A DNA stretch of 64,000 nt from CAVRZJ01 sp964594125 (GCA_964594125.1 CAZQLL010000011.1:48609-112608); one strand, 5' to 3'. Shown: positions 44,571-54,654, numbered from the stretch's first letter. The notes: generated by a model not told the origin, from the sequence alone. Made by a program: numbers and translations.

Positions 44571-47500
44571 TCAGCGCGCCGCGCCGATGCGCATCGTCGC
44601 TCCCGCCGAGTACGCGTTGAACTCGGGCGCGTACATGCTCTGCACCGTCGCCGGCGCCGCCTTGAAGGTGCCTGCGGTGGCGGCGCGGAGCCGGTACTTG
44701 AACGGGTACTCGCCGACCGGGAGCTGCTCGAAGAAGAAGTTCGTCCCGGAGTCGCGCACCTCCTCGTACCAGCCGATTCCCAGCCCCCACGTGAACTCCG
44801 ACCTCAGCGACACCGGCTCGCACCCCGCCGGCCGCGGGTCGCGCAGGTGCACGTACTCGGCCGCGTGCTTCGTCCGCAACGAGAGCTGCACCTCGATCTC
44901 GTCGCCCACCGCGAGCGCCGCGCCCTCGGCGAGCGGCTGCAGCACGAACCCCTTGGCGGTCTGCACCCGCTTGAAGTAGCGGCGCGAGACGGCGAAGAAG
45001 TCGCCGCGGTCCTCCTCCGGCATCTTCTCGGTCGAGAAGTGCCACGTCGCGGAGGCGAACGCGAACCCCTTCCCGCCCTTCTCGACGACGATCGTGGAGC
45101 TGGTCTTCGGGTCGATGTCGGGTCCGTCCACGACGACCTGCGTCGCCTTGCCGGTGTACTCATCCGGCTCGAAGACGAAGCGCTCGTGGCGCGCGCCGAT
45201 CGTCACGTCCGCGGTCTCGCGCACGCCGAGCGCGCCCTCGGCCTTCAGGTAGTGGGTAAGCGAGTAGAGCACCTCGGCGGTGGCGCGCGTCGACTTCCAG
45301 TGGTTGAGCTTCTTGTTGAGCAGCAGCCACTGCACCAGGCCGTCGCGGCGCGGGTCGACGGGTGAGAGCTCGGCGAGCGTGCGCAGCGCGAACGCGTGCG
45401 TCTCGATGGTGTCGTTGTACCAGAGCCACGAGCGGTCCTCGGCCGCCCAGAACGTGCCCTCGTCCTGCGTCGTCTTCGCCGAGTCCATGACGCTGTCGAA
45501 TACCAGCGTCGCGTCGGCGGAGCGGCCCGCGCGCTTGAGGGTGAGCGCCAGCATCCCCTTCAGGTACGGCGCGTGCTGCTTCCAGTGCTTGAACGAGAAG
45601 TCCAGAATCTGCCGCCGCTCGTCGGCGGTGAGCGCGTCGCCCAGCCACTCGGGGTCCGGGTAGCTCGACGCGGTGTAGTTGAGGAAGGTGAGGAACTCCC
45701 AGCAGCAGTCGTCCTTCACCATGTGCTGCACGTACTCCTCGCGGAAGTGACGGGCGAGGTACCCCCACCCCTCCTCGACCATGTCGCGCGGGACGTCGAC
45801 GCCGAACTCGGCGGCCTTGGCGAGGCCGTACATGATGTAGAGCGTCATGTACGGCGACGGCGGCCCGCCCGCCCACCACGGGAACCCGCCGCTTGAGGTC
45901 TGCGCCTTCTTCAGCTTGGCGAGCGCGCCCTCGCGCTGCGCCTTCGCCACCTTCGGGTCGAGGACGTTGAGCACCGGGGTGCTGCCGGCGTCGCCGCCGC
46001 GCGACTCGACGAGCCACGGCGTCTCCTCGAGCACCATCGTGCGGTTGGGGTCGGGGCGGTCGAACGCCTCGAGGGGGGTCTCCCGCGCCGAGAACTCCTT
46101 CGCCATCCGCGCCACCGCCGGGTACTTCCCGTACAGGGAGGTCAGAATCCCGGTCGAGACGAAGCGGTTGAGCGTCTGCTCGGTGCACTCGTACGGATAC
46201 TGCACGAGGTACGGCAGCGCCGAGAGCACGCTGTAGAAGAGCTGCGTGTCGACGGTGACCACCAGCGAGTCGTTGACCAGCGTCGGGTCGCCGCCGGCCG
46301 CGAGGTCGGCGAACGTCATGGTGCGGCGGCTGCCGTCGCGCAGGGTGACGAAGCGCGACTGCGCCAGGTGCATGCGGCCCGGGAGCAGCGGCAGCGGCCG
46401 CAGCTCGCCGTCGGAGTACTCGCCGGCCGTGCCGACCACCTTGAACGCGACCTGACCGACGCGACGCGGCGCGGTCACGGAGAAGGTGAGGTTGGTGCCG
46501 CCGCCCGCCGGCGCCGTGAACGCGCGCGTCGCATCGGCCGCGGCGAGACCGAACTCGGCGAGCAGGCTCTTCTCACTGTCGGGGTCGACGATGTCGAACG
46601 TCAGGCGGCCGGAGAGCTCCTTCTCGGAAGCGTTGTTGACCACCACCTTGAGCTCGGCGGCGTCGCCCTCGCGCAGGAAGCGCGGCAGGTACGGGCGGAC
46701 CATCAGCTCCTTGACGCTTCTCGTCTCGCGGTGCGTCGAGCCGGCGAGCAGGTCGCGGGTGACGGCGTGCGCCCACACGTTCCACGAGGTCACCGAGTCG
46801 GGCACGGTGAGCTCGACGGACGCGCTGCCGTCGGCGCCGAGGAGGAGCTGCGGCGCCCAGAACGCGGTCTCGGCGAACTCGCTGCGCAGCTCGCCCGCCG
46901 GCGCCTCGGCCGGGGGCGGCGTCGCCGCCACAGTCTTCGCCTCCTGCATCTCGTCCGCCTCGTTGGCGCGCGCGACGCCGCCGACCACCCTCGCGTCCTC
47001 GGCCACCTGCGCCGCCGCCATCGGCGCCGGCGCCGCCGCCATCTCCGCGCGCGCCGACTTGAACATCATGTGGCCGCGGGCGCCGGGCCCGCCGATGCCG
47101 TACGAGTCGTGGAACTTGAGCCGGTCGCCGAGGAACGACGGGTACGCCGGGCCCGGCGGGAACGACCCCGCGCTCCACACCGGCGACGCCTGCCCGAGAC
47201 TGGACCCCGCCGGCGGCGCGACCGCGCGCGCCGGGTAGAGCGCGAGCGGGCTCGGCGGCGTGTGCGGCGCGAACAGGTCGAGGCTGCGGTCGTACATGTA
47301 GGCGAGCAGCTCGGCGCCGCCGGCCTCGACCGGCTGGCCCGCCGGGTCCTTGACGGTGATGCGCCACGTCTCCTTCGCCTTCGGACGGATGCGGTCGCGG
47401 AACGTCGAGAACGTGACGTCGAGCTGCTTGGAGTCCCACGGCACGGCGATCGTGCGGTCGACCACCATGAGCTGGTGGTCGCGCAGCGCGGTCAGGCGCA

Positions 47501-50500
47501 CCGCGAACCCGCCGCGCTGCGCCTCGCCGACGGGGACCTCGATCACGCCGGCGCGTCCCGCGAGGCGGCGCCGCTCCACCAGCGCGCCGGCGCTGAAGAC
47601 GTCGAGCAGCAGCGGCTGCTCGGCGATCCCGGAGTGCACGAGCAGGCGCGCCGTGCCGCCGACCGTGACGGCCGGCGACTCGACGAGCAGCACGGCAGGC
47701 AGCGCCAGCTCCAGGGGCGGCCCGGCGACCACCAGCTCCTGCGCTGCCGTGCAGGTGCGGCCGAACTCGTCCTCGGTCTCGTAGCGCAGCCGGTAGGCGC
47801 CGGCGCGCAGGCCGCCGAGCGCCACCGTGGCGAGGCCGGCGGCGTCGTGCGTGACCTCGCCGCCGCCGTGCTTCGCCCCGTCGTTCCAGCGGCGCAGCGC
47901 GCCCTCGGCCGTCCAGCCGCTCTCCCAGCGCGGCCGCAGGCGGTCGCCGGGGGTATGCACCGTGACGGAGGCGTCGAGCTCCTCGTCGGCGATCGGCTCG
48001 TCGGCGGGGAGGACCGCGGCCGGCGGCTGCGCGAGCGCCGTGAGCGTCCACCGCCCGGCGCCGGCGCGCGGCGTCCCGTCGAGGTCCGTGCGGCGGATCG
48101 TCACCGTCGCCGCGGCGCCCTCGACCAGGAACCCCTTCTCCGCCTCGATGCGCGCCTCGACCGCGGCGAAGCCGAGGCGGAACGTGCGCGACGCCGTGCG
48201 CGTCTCGCCGCCCTCGTCGGTGACGTCGGCGGTCACGGTGTAGCGGTACGTGACACCTGCCTTCGCGTCGGCCTTGCGCTCGTCCGCCGCCGGGGTGAAC
48301 GCCACCGCGAAGGTGCCGTCGGGCTGCAGCTCGGCGTCGCCGGCGGCTACCGTCTGGGCGCGGCCGGCCGCCTTCGGCCGCCACCACCCGAGGTCCCACC
48401 ACCACGGGTACTGCGCCTCGCGCTGCACCCGCCAGCGCACCGCGCCGGACGTCACCGGCAGGCCGAAGTAGTAGCGCGCCTCGCCGGTCAGCGTCGCCGC
48501 GCGGTTGAGGCGCAGCGGCGACGCCGGGTCCCTGAACGACGCCTCGAACGTCGGCCGCTTGTACTCCTCGACGCGCACCGAGGCGCTGCCGCCGAGCGAC
48601 GCGCGCAGCTCCCACTCGCCGAGGATGCGGCCGCCCGGAATCGCCATCTCGCCCGCCGCCGAGCCGAAGTCGTTGGTGGTGGCGTCGGCGCGCGCGACCT
48701 CCTCGCCGTTGCCGTCGTGCAGCGTCATCGTCACGGCGGTGGCCGGCAGCACGCGGTACCGCGCCGCGACGCCGCCGCGGTAGGCGACCACCTTCCAGCG
48801 CAGCGTCTGCAGCGGGCGGTACACGCTGCGGTCCGTGAACACCAGCGCCGCCGTGCGGTCGCGCTCGCGCTCGCGCGGCGACAGCCAGAGGCCGTCGGGG
48901 TCGACGGCGAGGTCGTCGCCGAGGCGGGCGAGCAGGAAGTGCGGCGCGTCGGCGCGCGAGCGCACGGGAGAGAAGCTCGTCTCGCCGGCGGCGCCGGTGG
49001 CCGCCTTCGCCACCACGCGATGCCCCTGCTGCCAGTCGTAGCGGTACAGCGACACCTCGGCGCCGGCGACCGGCGCGCCGGTGGCGCCCGACACCACGGT
49101 GACCGCGGCGCCGCCGTCGGCGTCGCGGCGGGTGAGCAGCACGAGATCGGTGAGGAGGAAGTTCACCGCCATGCTGCGGCCGGACAGCGCCGCGGCCGAG
49201 AAGTCGCGGGCGGACGACGCCGCGATCACGTACAGACCGGGCCTGGACAGCGGCGGGACGACGTAGGTCGTGTGCGTCTCGTAGTCCGGCGTCGGCGGCA
49301 GCTCGACGGTCCACTCGGCCGCCGGCGAGCCGCCGCGCACCATCGTCTCGATCTCGCGCCACGCCGGCAGCAGGTTGTAGTCCCTCGCGCTCGCGATGCG
49401 CTCGACGAGGTCGACGGCGTACGCGCGCAGGTGCAGGCGCGGCAGGTTCCTGTGGCGCACCTGCAGGGAGCGGCGGTCGCGCCCGTCGGCCGCCATGGCC
49501 GCGACCGTGAAGTCGGGCTGCTCGATGCCGCCGATGAGCGCGCGGCAGCGCTGCGCACCGGGCGAGTCGGGCCAGGCGGCCGCGCCGGCGAGCGCCAGCT
49601 CGCGCGCGCGCGCCAGCGCCCCGGCGCCGCCGGCCGAGCGGGTGAGCTCGGCGAGCAGCGCCGTCCCCATCGACCACCACGGCCGCTCGCGCTCGGATGC
49701 GAGGCGCGCCGCCAGCGCGGTGCGGATCGTCTCCCGGTCGGCGTCCTCGATGAACGTGGCGTGCACGCGGCGCACGCGCTCGAGGAACGCCTCGAGCGCC
49801 GCCTCGCGCCGGCCCGCGCCGGCGTGCCACGCCTCGAGGTCGGCGAGCACCGCGCTGGTCTTCACGAGCGGGTGCACCTCGCCGCTGCGCAGCAGCTCGG
49901 CGTCGGCGCTCCCCGCCGCCGGGTCGAGCAGGCGCGCGAGCTCGAGGCGGTACACCTCGTTGGACGCTTCGGCGCTCCACAGCGAGGTGTCGCCGAGCAG
50001 CTCGGCGAACAGGTACGACACCGCGTCGCGCAGCGTGCTCCGGATCCCTTCCGGGTAGGTGGCGGGCTCGACGTACTCGGCGAGCTCGGCCGTGCGCTGC
50101 TCGCCGAGCGCCGCGCGCCGCGCCCACACCTCGGCGTAGGCGGAGACCGCGCGCGCGATGATCTCTTCCTTCGTCCACGCCTTGAGGTCGACCTCGGCGC
50201 GTGACTCGACCTTCTCGCGCTGCTGCACCTCCCAGGAGTACGCCTGCAGGTAGGTGACGAGCGACCGCCCGAAGTAGAGGTTGAGGACCGCCTGCGAGCG
50301 CGGGTCCTGCGGCCACGGCTGCTCGGAAAGGAAGCGCACCGCCGTCTCGTAGCCGTGCAGGCCGACGCGGAGCTGCGTCTCGGCGACCAGGCCGCGCGTC
50401 CAGCCGGCCGCGTCGCCGGCCGCCTGCGCCTGCGCCCGCAGCTCACCCGCGAGCTGCGCCGCCGCCTCCAGCTTCTGCTCGCCGACCAGGCGGTCGATCT

Positions 50501-50681
50501 CCTTCCAGCGCTCCTTCGCGATCACCGTGCCTCCCTCCGGCCGCACCGCCTGCCCCTGCGTCGCCGCGTCCGAGCTCGCCCCGCCGGCGCAGCCGAGAAG
50601 CGCCGCGAGCGCTGCGAGTCCCACCGCGACGGCCATGACGGCCTGCCGATTCGCCTTGCCCCGCCGAAGCTCTCCGCCCAT
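44571..50681 (-). CDS. Alpha-2-macroglobulin-like lipoprotein with CTEQ thioester motif
   Basis: This 2,036-residue protein has a lipobox (LLGC, Cys31). It contains MG-type beta domains in the first 1,200 residues (RSVYRPLQTLRWKVVAYRGG and VEEYKRPTFEASF are typical), an A2M domain (WAPQLLLGADGSASVELTVP), and a C-terminal alpha/alpha toroid. Within the toroid, YECTEQTLNRFVS places Cys1499 and Gln1502 in the CxEQ motif that forms the internal thioester. Bacterial A2Ms trap and inactivate proteases in the periplasm or at the surface, protecting the cell envelope. Many pair with a PBP1C gene; none is seen here. The frame stays open upstream through an IS remnant, but the ATG at 50681 (GGGAGGCGGCG just before it) starts the signal peptide. 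TACAAT about 40 bases upstream may be its -10. Confidence 0.9.
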   Translation of the reverse strand: MGGELRRGKANRQAVMAVAVGLAALAALLGCAGGASSDAATQGQAVRPEGGTVIAKERWKEIDRLVGEQKLEAAAQLAGELRAQAQAAGDAAGWTRGLVAETQLRVGLHGYETAVRFLSEQPWPQDPRSQAVLNLYFGRSLVTYLQAYSWEVQQREKVESRAEVDLKAWTKEEIIARAVSAYAEVWARRAALGEQRTAELAEYVEPATYPEGIRSTLRDAVSYLFAELLGDTSLWSAEASNEVYRLELARLLDPAAGSADAELLRSGEVHPLVKTSAVLADLEAWHAGAGRREAALEAFLERVRRVHATFIEDADRETIRTALAARLASERERPWWSMGTALLAELTRSAGGAGALARARELALAGAAAWPDSPGAQRCRALIGGIEQPDFTVAAMAADGRDRRSLQVRHRNLPRLHLRAYAVDLVERIASARDYNLLPAWREIETMVRGGSPAAEWTVELPPTPDYETHTTYVVPPLSRPGLYVIAASSARDFSAAALSGRSMAVNFLLTDLVLLTRRDADGGAAVTVVSGATGAPVAGAEVSLYRYDWQQGHRVVAKAATGAAGETSFSPVRSRADAPHFLLARLGDDLAVDPDGLWLSPRERERDRTAALVFTDRSVYRPLQTLRWKVVAYRGGVAARYRVLPATAVTMTLHDGNGEEVARADATTNDFGSAAGEMAIPGGRILGEWELRASLGGSASVRVEEYKRPTFEASFRDPASPLRLNRAATLTGEARYYFGLPVTSGAVRWRVQREAQYPWWWDLGWWRPKAAGRAQTVAAGDAELQPDGTFAVAFTPAADERKADAKAGVTYRYTVTADVTDEGGETRTASRTFRLGFAAVEARIEAEKGFLVEGAAATVTIRRTDLDGTPRAGAGRWTLTALAQPPAAVLPADEPIADEELDASVTVHTPGDRLRPRWESGWTAEGALRRWNDGAKHGGGEVTHDAAGLATVALGGLRAGAYRLRYETEDEFGRTCTAAQELVVAGPPLELALPAVLLVESPAVTVGGTARLLVHSGIAEQPLLLDVFSAGALVERRRLAGRAGVIEVPVGEAQRGGFAVRLTALRDHQLMVVDRTIAVPWDSKQLDVTFSTFRDRIRPKAKETWRITVKDPAGQPVEAGGAELLAYMYDRSLDLFAPHTPPSPLALYPARAVAPPAGSSLGQASPVWSAGSFPPGPAYPSFLGDRLKFHDSYGIGGPGARGHMMFKSARAEMAAAPAPMAAAQVAEDARVVGGVARANEADEMQEAKTVAATPPPAEAPAGELRSEFAETAFWAPQLLLGADGSASVELTVPDSVTSWNVWAHAVTRDLLAGSTHRETRSVKELMVRPYLPRFLREGDAAELKVVVNNASEKELSGRLTFDIVDPDSEKSLLAEFGLAAADATRAFTAPAGGGTNLTFSVTAPRRVGQVAFKVVGTAGEYSDGELRPLPLLPGRMHLAQSRFVTLRDGSRRTMTFADLAAGGDPTLVNDSLVVTVDTQLFYSVLSALPYLVQYPYECTEQTLNRFVSTGILTSLYGKYPAVARMAKEFSARETPLEAFDRPDPNRTMVLEETPWLVESRGGDAGSTPVLNVLDPKVAKAQREGALAKLKKAQTSSGGFPWWAGGPPSPYMTLYIMYGLAKAAEFGVDVPRDMVEEGWGYLARHFREEYVQHMVKDDCCWEFLTFLNYTASSYPDPEWLGDALTADERRQILDFSFKHWKQHAPYLKGMLALTLKRAGRSADATLVFDSVMDSAKTTQDEGTFWAAEDRSWLWYNDTIETHAFALRTLAELSPVDPRRDGLVQWLLLNKKLNHWKSTRATAEVLYSLTHYLKAEGALGVRETADVTIGARHERFVFEPDEYTGKATQVVVDGPDIDPKTSSTIVVEKGGKGFAFASATWHFSTEKMPEEDRGDFFAVSRRYFKRVQTAKGFVLQPLAEGAALAVGDEIEVQLSLRTKHAAEYVHLRDPRPAGCEPVSLRSEFTWGLGIGWYEEVRDSGTNFFFEQLPVGEYPFKYRLRAATAGTFKAAPATVQSMYAPEFNAYSAGATMRIGAAR

Positions 50682-50779
50682 CGCCGCCTCCCGGCCGTCG
50701 CCGCTCGCAGTGCTTGGACCATTGTAGGCGGGGGAAGTTCCGTGGTTCGTGGCTCGAGGTCCGACGGGCGCCTGGCACG

Positions 50780-50852
50780 GGGAGGGCCGGCGCCCCCGCC
50801 GGCCCGGACGCCGCGCCGGGCAGGACCGGCGCGTGGGCGCCCACGCTCCCGG
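50780..50852 (+). repeat. Interspersed palindromic repeat, family 1
   Basis: The left arm is GGGAGGGCCGGCGCCCCCGC and the right arm ends GGGCGCCCACGCTCCCGG. It sits between the A2M gene and the IS1634-like remnant. Confidence 0.8.
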
Positions 50853-51628
50853 CGGGCGGGACGCTCCAGACGCTGCCAGCCACCGCGAAGACGCCGTCAT
50901 TCCGCGGCCCGGCGGCGGCGCCACTGCGACCGCCTTGAGGTACTGCTCCTGCGCAGGCGACAGCTCCGTGCGCTGCGCGAAGCGGCCCGCCGGCCCCTCG
51001 AACACCCCGCGGTGCAGCCGGTCCATCTTCTGCCGGATCGTCCGCCACGTCGCGCCGCAGTGCACCTCGAGCACCCGGATCAGCAGCAGCGACAGCCAGC
51101 ACAGCAGCACGTGCGCCGTGATCCGCTCGGCCTTGCGGTGGTGCATCGGCCGCAGGTCGACGTCGCTCTTCAGCGTCCGCCACGCCCGCTCCACCTCGGC
51201 CAACTGCGTGTACCCCACCGCCACGTCCTCGGTCGAGAGCGTGTCGTCGCTGGTGACGATCAGGTACTTCCCGTCCAGGCGCTCCTCGGCCTTCACCTTC
51301 TTCCGGTCGATCACCAACCGCCCGGCGTGGTTCTTCGTCAGGTACCGCCCCAGCGTCGTGTGCGCCACCAGCTCGCACACCGCCTTGGTGTGCGCCTCCG
51401 TGTCGGAGGGCAGGCGCTCGAGCTCGTGCTCCAACCGCGTGAGGATCAGCTCCCGCTCCTCGCGGTCGCGCGCCACCTGTGCCGGGTTGCGCACCAGCAC
51501 GTAGCGCCGCCGCGCCTCGCCATCGCCGACGACGACCTCCTTGACCTCGAGGTTGTCCCGCACCACCTTGTACCGCCCGGCGCGCGAGAGCGCCGCCTCC
51601 ACCGTCTTCTTGCCCGCCCGCAGCCGCA

Positions 51629-51703
51629 TCGAAGGACGAGCCGGTGGTTTCGTACAGCAACAGGTCGACGTCCAGGTTGGTCAGGTCGGCGGTGGCGAAG
51701 TAC
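51629..51703. repeat. 75-bp imperfect direct repeat, copy A
   Basis: It begins TCGAAGGACGAGCCGGTGGT and ends near GGCGAAGTAC. It matches copy B at 51818-51892 at roughly three quarters of positions. Both lie inside the IS1634-like remnant. Confidence 0.7.
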
Positions 51704-51817
51704 ACCACCCGCTGCAGCTCATTGCCGGCGGCCAGCAGGAAGTCCACCCCCAGCCCGAGGTCGAACGAGCGCCACTGCGCCTCCCGCTCGATCCGCTCCT
51801 GGTCGTCGGCCTCCATC

Positions 51818-51892
51818 TCGAAGTACGAGCCGGCGGTGTCGTACAGAAGGAGGTTCATGTTCAGGTTGAGCAGATCCGCCGTGGCCCGGCAG
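51818..51892. repeat. 75-bp imperfect direct repeat, copy B
   Basis: It begins TCGAAGTACGAGCCGGCGGT. With copy A it shows an internal duplication of the N-terminal transposase segment, or joining of two related elements. Confidence 0.7.
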
Positions 51893-51930
51893 GGCCCCCC
51901 CGGGCCACAGTCTCCTTGCACACCTGACTT

Positions 51931-52500
51931 GCGTAAGATAAGCTCCGGGGGAGAAGGAACAGGATGGCGGGCCACGGTGGAGCAGGCTCTCCTCCGGTCG
52001 CCCTCCGGCCTGCCGCCGGGGAAGTTCGCGCGTGGCGAGCGGGGACGGTGCTCGTCACGCCGCAGGATGGAGGCGGACCCGAGGCTGCCGCGGGGCGAGG
52101 CGGTAGGCGCGGTCATGCGGGAGCCTGGGGTGACAGCAGCGACGCGTTCCGGGCGGCGGCAGCGGTTTCCCGCCGGGGGACACGCACGCTTGAAGAGCCG
52201 AGCGAGCGACGAGCGCTACAAGGAGATCCGACGGTTGCGAGCGAAGGTCGGCGAAATCACGATGGACGACGAGCTGGTGCTCGAGCGCAGCCTGAGGGTG
52301 GAGAGTGAGCACGGTTTGCGACCGGGGGGGGCGAAGCGATGTCCAGGGAACCTGGGGCGGTTCACGCCGCCGGCCGAGGTCTCGTCGGGCTGTCCCGTCG
52401 TCCTCGACCGCTCCCGCCCCGTCGGGACGCGCATGGCGGCGCCGACGCAACTGACACCGGCGCCGTGGCGGGGCGCCGCCGATCCCGTCCCGATCGTGCG
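51931..52500. other. Remnant-rich region before the GT39-like gene
   Basis: No intact gene is recognisable. It contains an IS3 OrfA-like fragment at about 52190-52320 and the upstream sequence of the glycosyltransferase gene. The open frames here carry no other motif that I recognise. Confidence 0.5.
52190..52320 (+). pseudogene. IS3-type OrfA C-terminal fragment
   Basis: A short frame reads DERYKEIRRLRAKVGEITMD followed by DELVLERSLRVESEHG, resembling the leucine-zipper tail of IS3-family OrfA proteins (RAKIGELTMENDLL). Nothing of the helix-turn-helix part or of OrfB is present. The assignment rests on about 36 residues. Confidence 0.4.
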
Positions 52501-54372
52501 ATGAGGCAGGTGCACTCCACCTCACCGGGCTCCGGCAGCCGAAAGTCGAGCTCGAATCCCAGCGCAGTGTCGGCCCTGGAGAGGGCTCACAGGGCCGTCG
52601 AGCGGCCGCGAGTTGCCGCCGCCGTGCTCACGGTGCTCGCCGCGCTGTTCTTCTGGCAGTGCTGGTCGGCCGCCTCTCGCTGGTCAATGACGAGCGACGA
52701 GGTGATTCACATCCCGGCCGGGTACATCTACTGGAAGACGGGCGACTTCTCCATCAACGCCGAGCACCCGCCGCTCGCCAAGCTGATCGCGACGATCCCG
52801 CTGCTGTTCACCGCTCCCCGCTTGCCGGTTTTCGACGGCAGCCCATTCGCCACCGGCTACCGTTTCTGCTTCGTCGAGAACAAGGCGCGGTCTGTGCTGC
52901 TGGCGCCACGAGTAATGATCTCGCTCATGTCGCTGCTCACCGGCGCGGTCGTGTTCCTCTGGGGCCGGCGTCTCGTCGGAGCGGCCGCTGCGACGCTGGC
53001 GGTGGCGCTCTTGTTCTTCGAGCCGACGTTCATCGCGCACTCCTCTCTGGTCACCACCGACGCCCCGGTTACGCTGTTCTTCGTGGCTACGCTGGCCGCA
53101 TTCTGGTGGTGTGTCGAACGGCTCACCTGGTCCCGGGTCGTTGCGTTCGCGCTGGCGTTTTCGGCAGCGATGGTGACGAAGTTCAGCGCCATCCTCCTGA
53201 TCCCGATCCTCGCCGGTCTCGCCGTCGCCGCAGCGTTGACCAAGGAGGAGATTGAGCAGCGGCTGTGGCCCCCATCTCCACGAGCCGGCCAGCGGCCAGC
53301 GCTTTGCGTTCCGCGTCAGCGCCTCATCGCCTTGTTCGTGGTCATCGCCATCGCCGGGGCAGTGTGCTATGCCGCGATCTGGGCGGTCTACGGGTTCTCC
53401 TTCGGCGCCAACCAGATCGCAGACACGCGCAAGGCGGCGAGCGTCGACACGATGGTTGAGGCGCTGCGTGCGCGAGGACGGCCCGTCGGGCGGCAGCCAT
53501 ATGCGTTCTTCGACAAGCTCCATCTGCTGCCGCACGCCTACATCGCCGGTCTGGTCGACGTGGCGGCGCACAATGCGGCGGGACACCACTCGTTTCTCCT
53601 CGGCAAGCGGGCGATCAAGGGCCGGCCGCAGTATTTTGTCGTCACGTTCCTCGTGAAGACTCCGCTGCCGCTTCTCCTGTTGCTCGCCGCCGCGATCGCA
53701 CAGCTCCGCAGGCGCGTACTCGGAAGGTTGGAGCTGGCTTTCCTGCTCGTGCCCACCGTGATCTACTTCGTAATGGCGGTCGCCAGCAACCTCAACATCG
53801 GGCACCGGCACCTGCTGCCGATGATCCCGCTCCTCGCCGTCCTGGCTGCGTCGCCGCTCGCGTCGGTTGCGCGGCTCGAGCCGAAACGGCGCGCACGACT
53901 GCGAGCGGCAATCGCGATACTGCTCGTCTGGAGCGGATTCGAAGCGATTCGCTACCGCCCTCACTTCCTCGCGTACTTCAACCAGCTCGCCGGCGGGCCT
54001 GAGAAGGGCTACGAGGTCCTGGTCGACTCGAACCTGGATTGGGGTCAGGACCTCTATCTCCTGAAGGAATGGGCCGACGCGAACCGGGTGAAAGACCTCA
54101 AGGTTTCTTACTTCGGGCCGGCGCTTCCCGACGTCGATGCCGGCATCGCCTGCGAGTACGTGACCCCCCCGTACATTCAAGTGGAGCCAATCAAGAACAG
54201 GACGACGCTGCGCGACGGCGACCTCTTGGCGATCTCCGCCACCTACCTGGCGGGCGTCGGTGTGGTACCGGAGGGCGCGTTCGATTTCCTGCGCCAGTAC
54301 CGGCCGATCGCCAGGGTCGGCTACAGCATCTTCGTCTACCGCATCGACGACGCCTTCCTGCTGTCGCCCTGA
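52501..54372 (+). CDS. GT39/PMT-like integral membrane glycosyltransferase
   Basis: This 623-residue protein has about 11-12 membrane spans. The first extracytoplasmic loop reads TSDEVIHIPAGYIYWKTGDF followed by NAEHPPLAKLI, matching the acidic DE and EHPPLAK motifs of GT-C enzymes of the PMT_2/ArnT type, which use polyprenyl-phosphate sugars. Later, SNLNIGHRHLLPMIPLLAVL is a conserved span, and SNLDWGQDLYLLKEWADANR begins a soluble C-terminal part. The acceptor (protein, lipid A or glycan) is unknown. The gene is visibly less GC-rich than its neighbours and follows two transposase remnants, so it may have been acquired. It converges on metK with about 280 bases between. Confidence 0.75.
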   Translation: MRQVHSTSPGSGSRKSSSNPSAVSALERAHRAVERPRVAAAVLTVLAALFFWQCWSAASRWSMTSDEVIHIPAGYIYWKTGDFSINAEHPPLAKLIATIPLLFTAPRLPVFDGSPFATGYRFCFVENKARSVLLAPRVMISLMSLLTGAVVFLWGRRLVGAAAATLAVALLFFEPTFIAHSSLVTTDAPVTLFFVATLAAFWWCVERLTWSRVVAFALAFSAAMVTKFSAILLIPILAGLAVAAALTKEEIEQRLWPPSPRAGQRPALCVPRQRLIALFVVIAIAGAVCYAAIWAVYGFSFGANQIADTRKAASVDTMVEALRARGRPVGRQPYAFFDKLHLLPHAYIAGLVDVAAHNAAGHHSFLLGKRAIKGRPQYFVVTFLVKTPLPLLLLLAAAIAQLRRRVLGRLELAFLLVPTVIYFVMAVASNLNIGHRHLLPMIPLLAVLAASPLASVARLEPKRRARLRAAIAILLVWSGFEAIRYRPHFLAYFNQLAGGPEKGYEVLVDSNLDWGQDLYLLKEWADANRVKDLKVSYFGPALPDVDAGIACEYVTPPYIQVEPIKNRTTLRDGDLLAISATYLAGVGVVPEGAFDFLRQYRPIARVGYSIFVYRIDDAFLLSP

Positions 54373-54654
54373 CCCGACAGGCCGGGACGCGCCGCCCGGT
54401 GCCGCCGGCCCACGCGTCGTCACCGCGGGCGGCCCGGCCGATGAACCTTGATCCGTCACGCGACGTCGGCGACACCCCCGCTGGCGCTCGCGGTGCCGCT
54501 CGCGACCGTGCTCGCTCGCCTGGTAACGCCGGTTGGCCGCCAGCCGCTGAAGACGCCTGGCCTTGGCCCGGCACCTGCCGCCGCAGTACCGCTGGCCCCG
54601 GTAGCGCCGGGACGGTCAGGGCGCATTGCCCCCTGACCTCCGACCCCTGCCTCC

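Larger units (their letters stand above)
50915..51930 (-). pseudogene. IS1634-family transposase remnant
   Basis: Two frames carry parts of an IS1634/IS4-type transposase. One (about 51610-51905) gives ADLLNLNMNLLLYDTAGSYF and a second copy ADLTNLDVDLLLYETTGSSF, the region normally found once before the first catalytic Asp. The other (about 50917-51629) gives EAALSRAGRYKVVRDNLEVKEVVV, then TQLAEVERAWRTLKSDVDLR with the catalytic Glu region, and ends LSPAQEQYLKAVAVAPP. The central part with the catalytic Asp residues is missing and a frameshift separates the halves. So it is inactive. The remaining frame runs without a stop into the A2M gene. Confidence 0.75.

Noticed and set aside
46368..50204. 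A 1,278-codon open frame on the plus strand
   Set aside because: It is antisense to the A2M gene; the A2M frame has the lipobox, MG domains and CTEQ motif.
8499..50852. CRISPR array
   Set aside because: The repeats found are dispersed single palindromes without regular spacing or spacers, and no cas genes are present.
54373..54654. Small plus-strand frame between the GT39-like gene and metK
   Set aside because: The translation has no motif and composition like random GC-rich DNA; the region is a convergent spacer.
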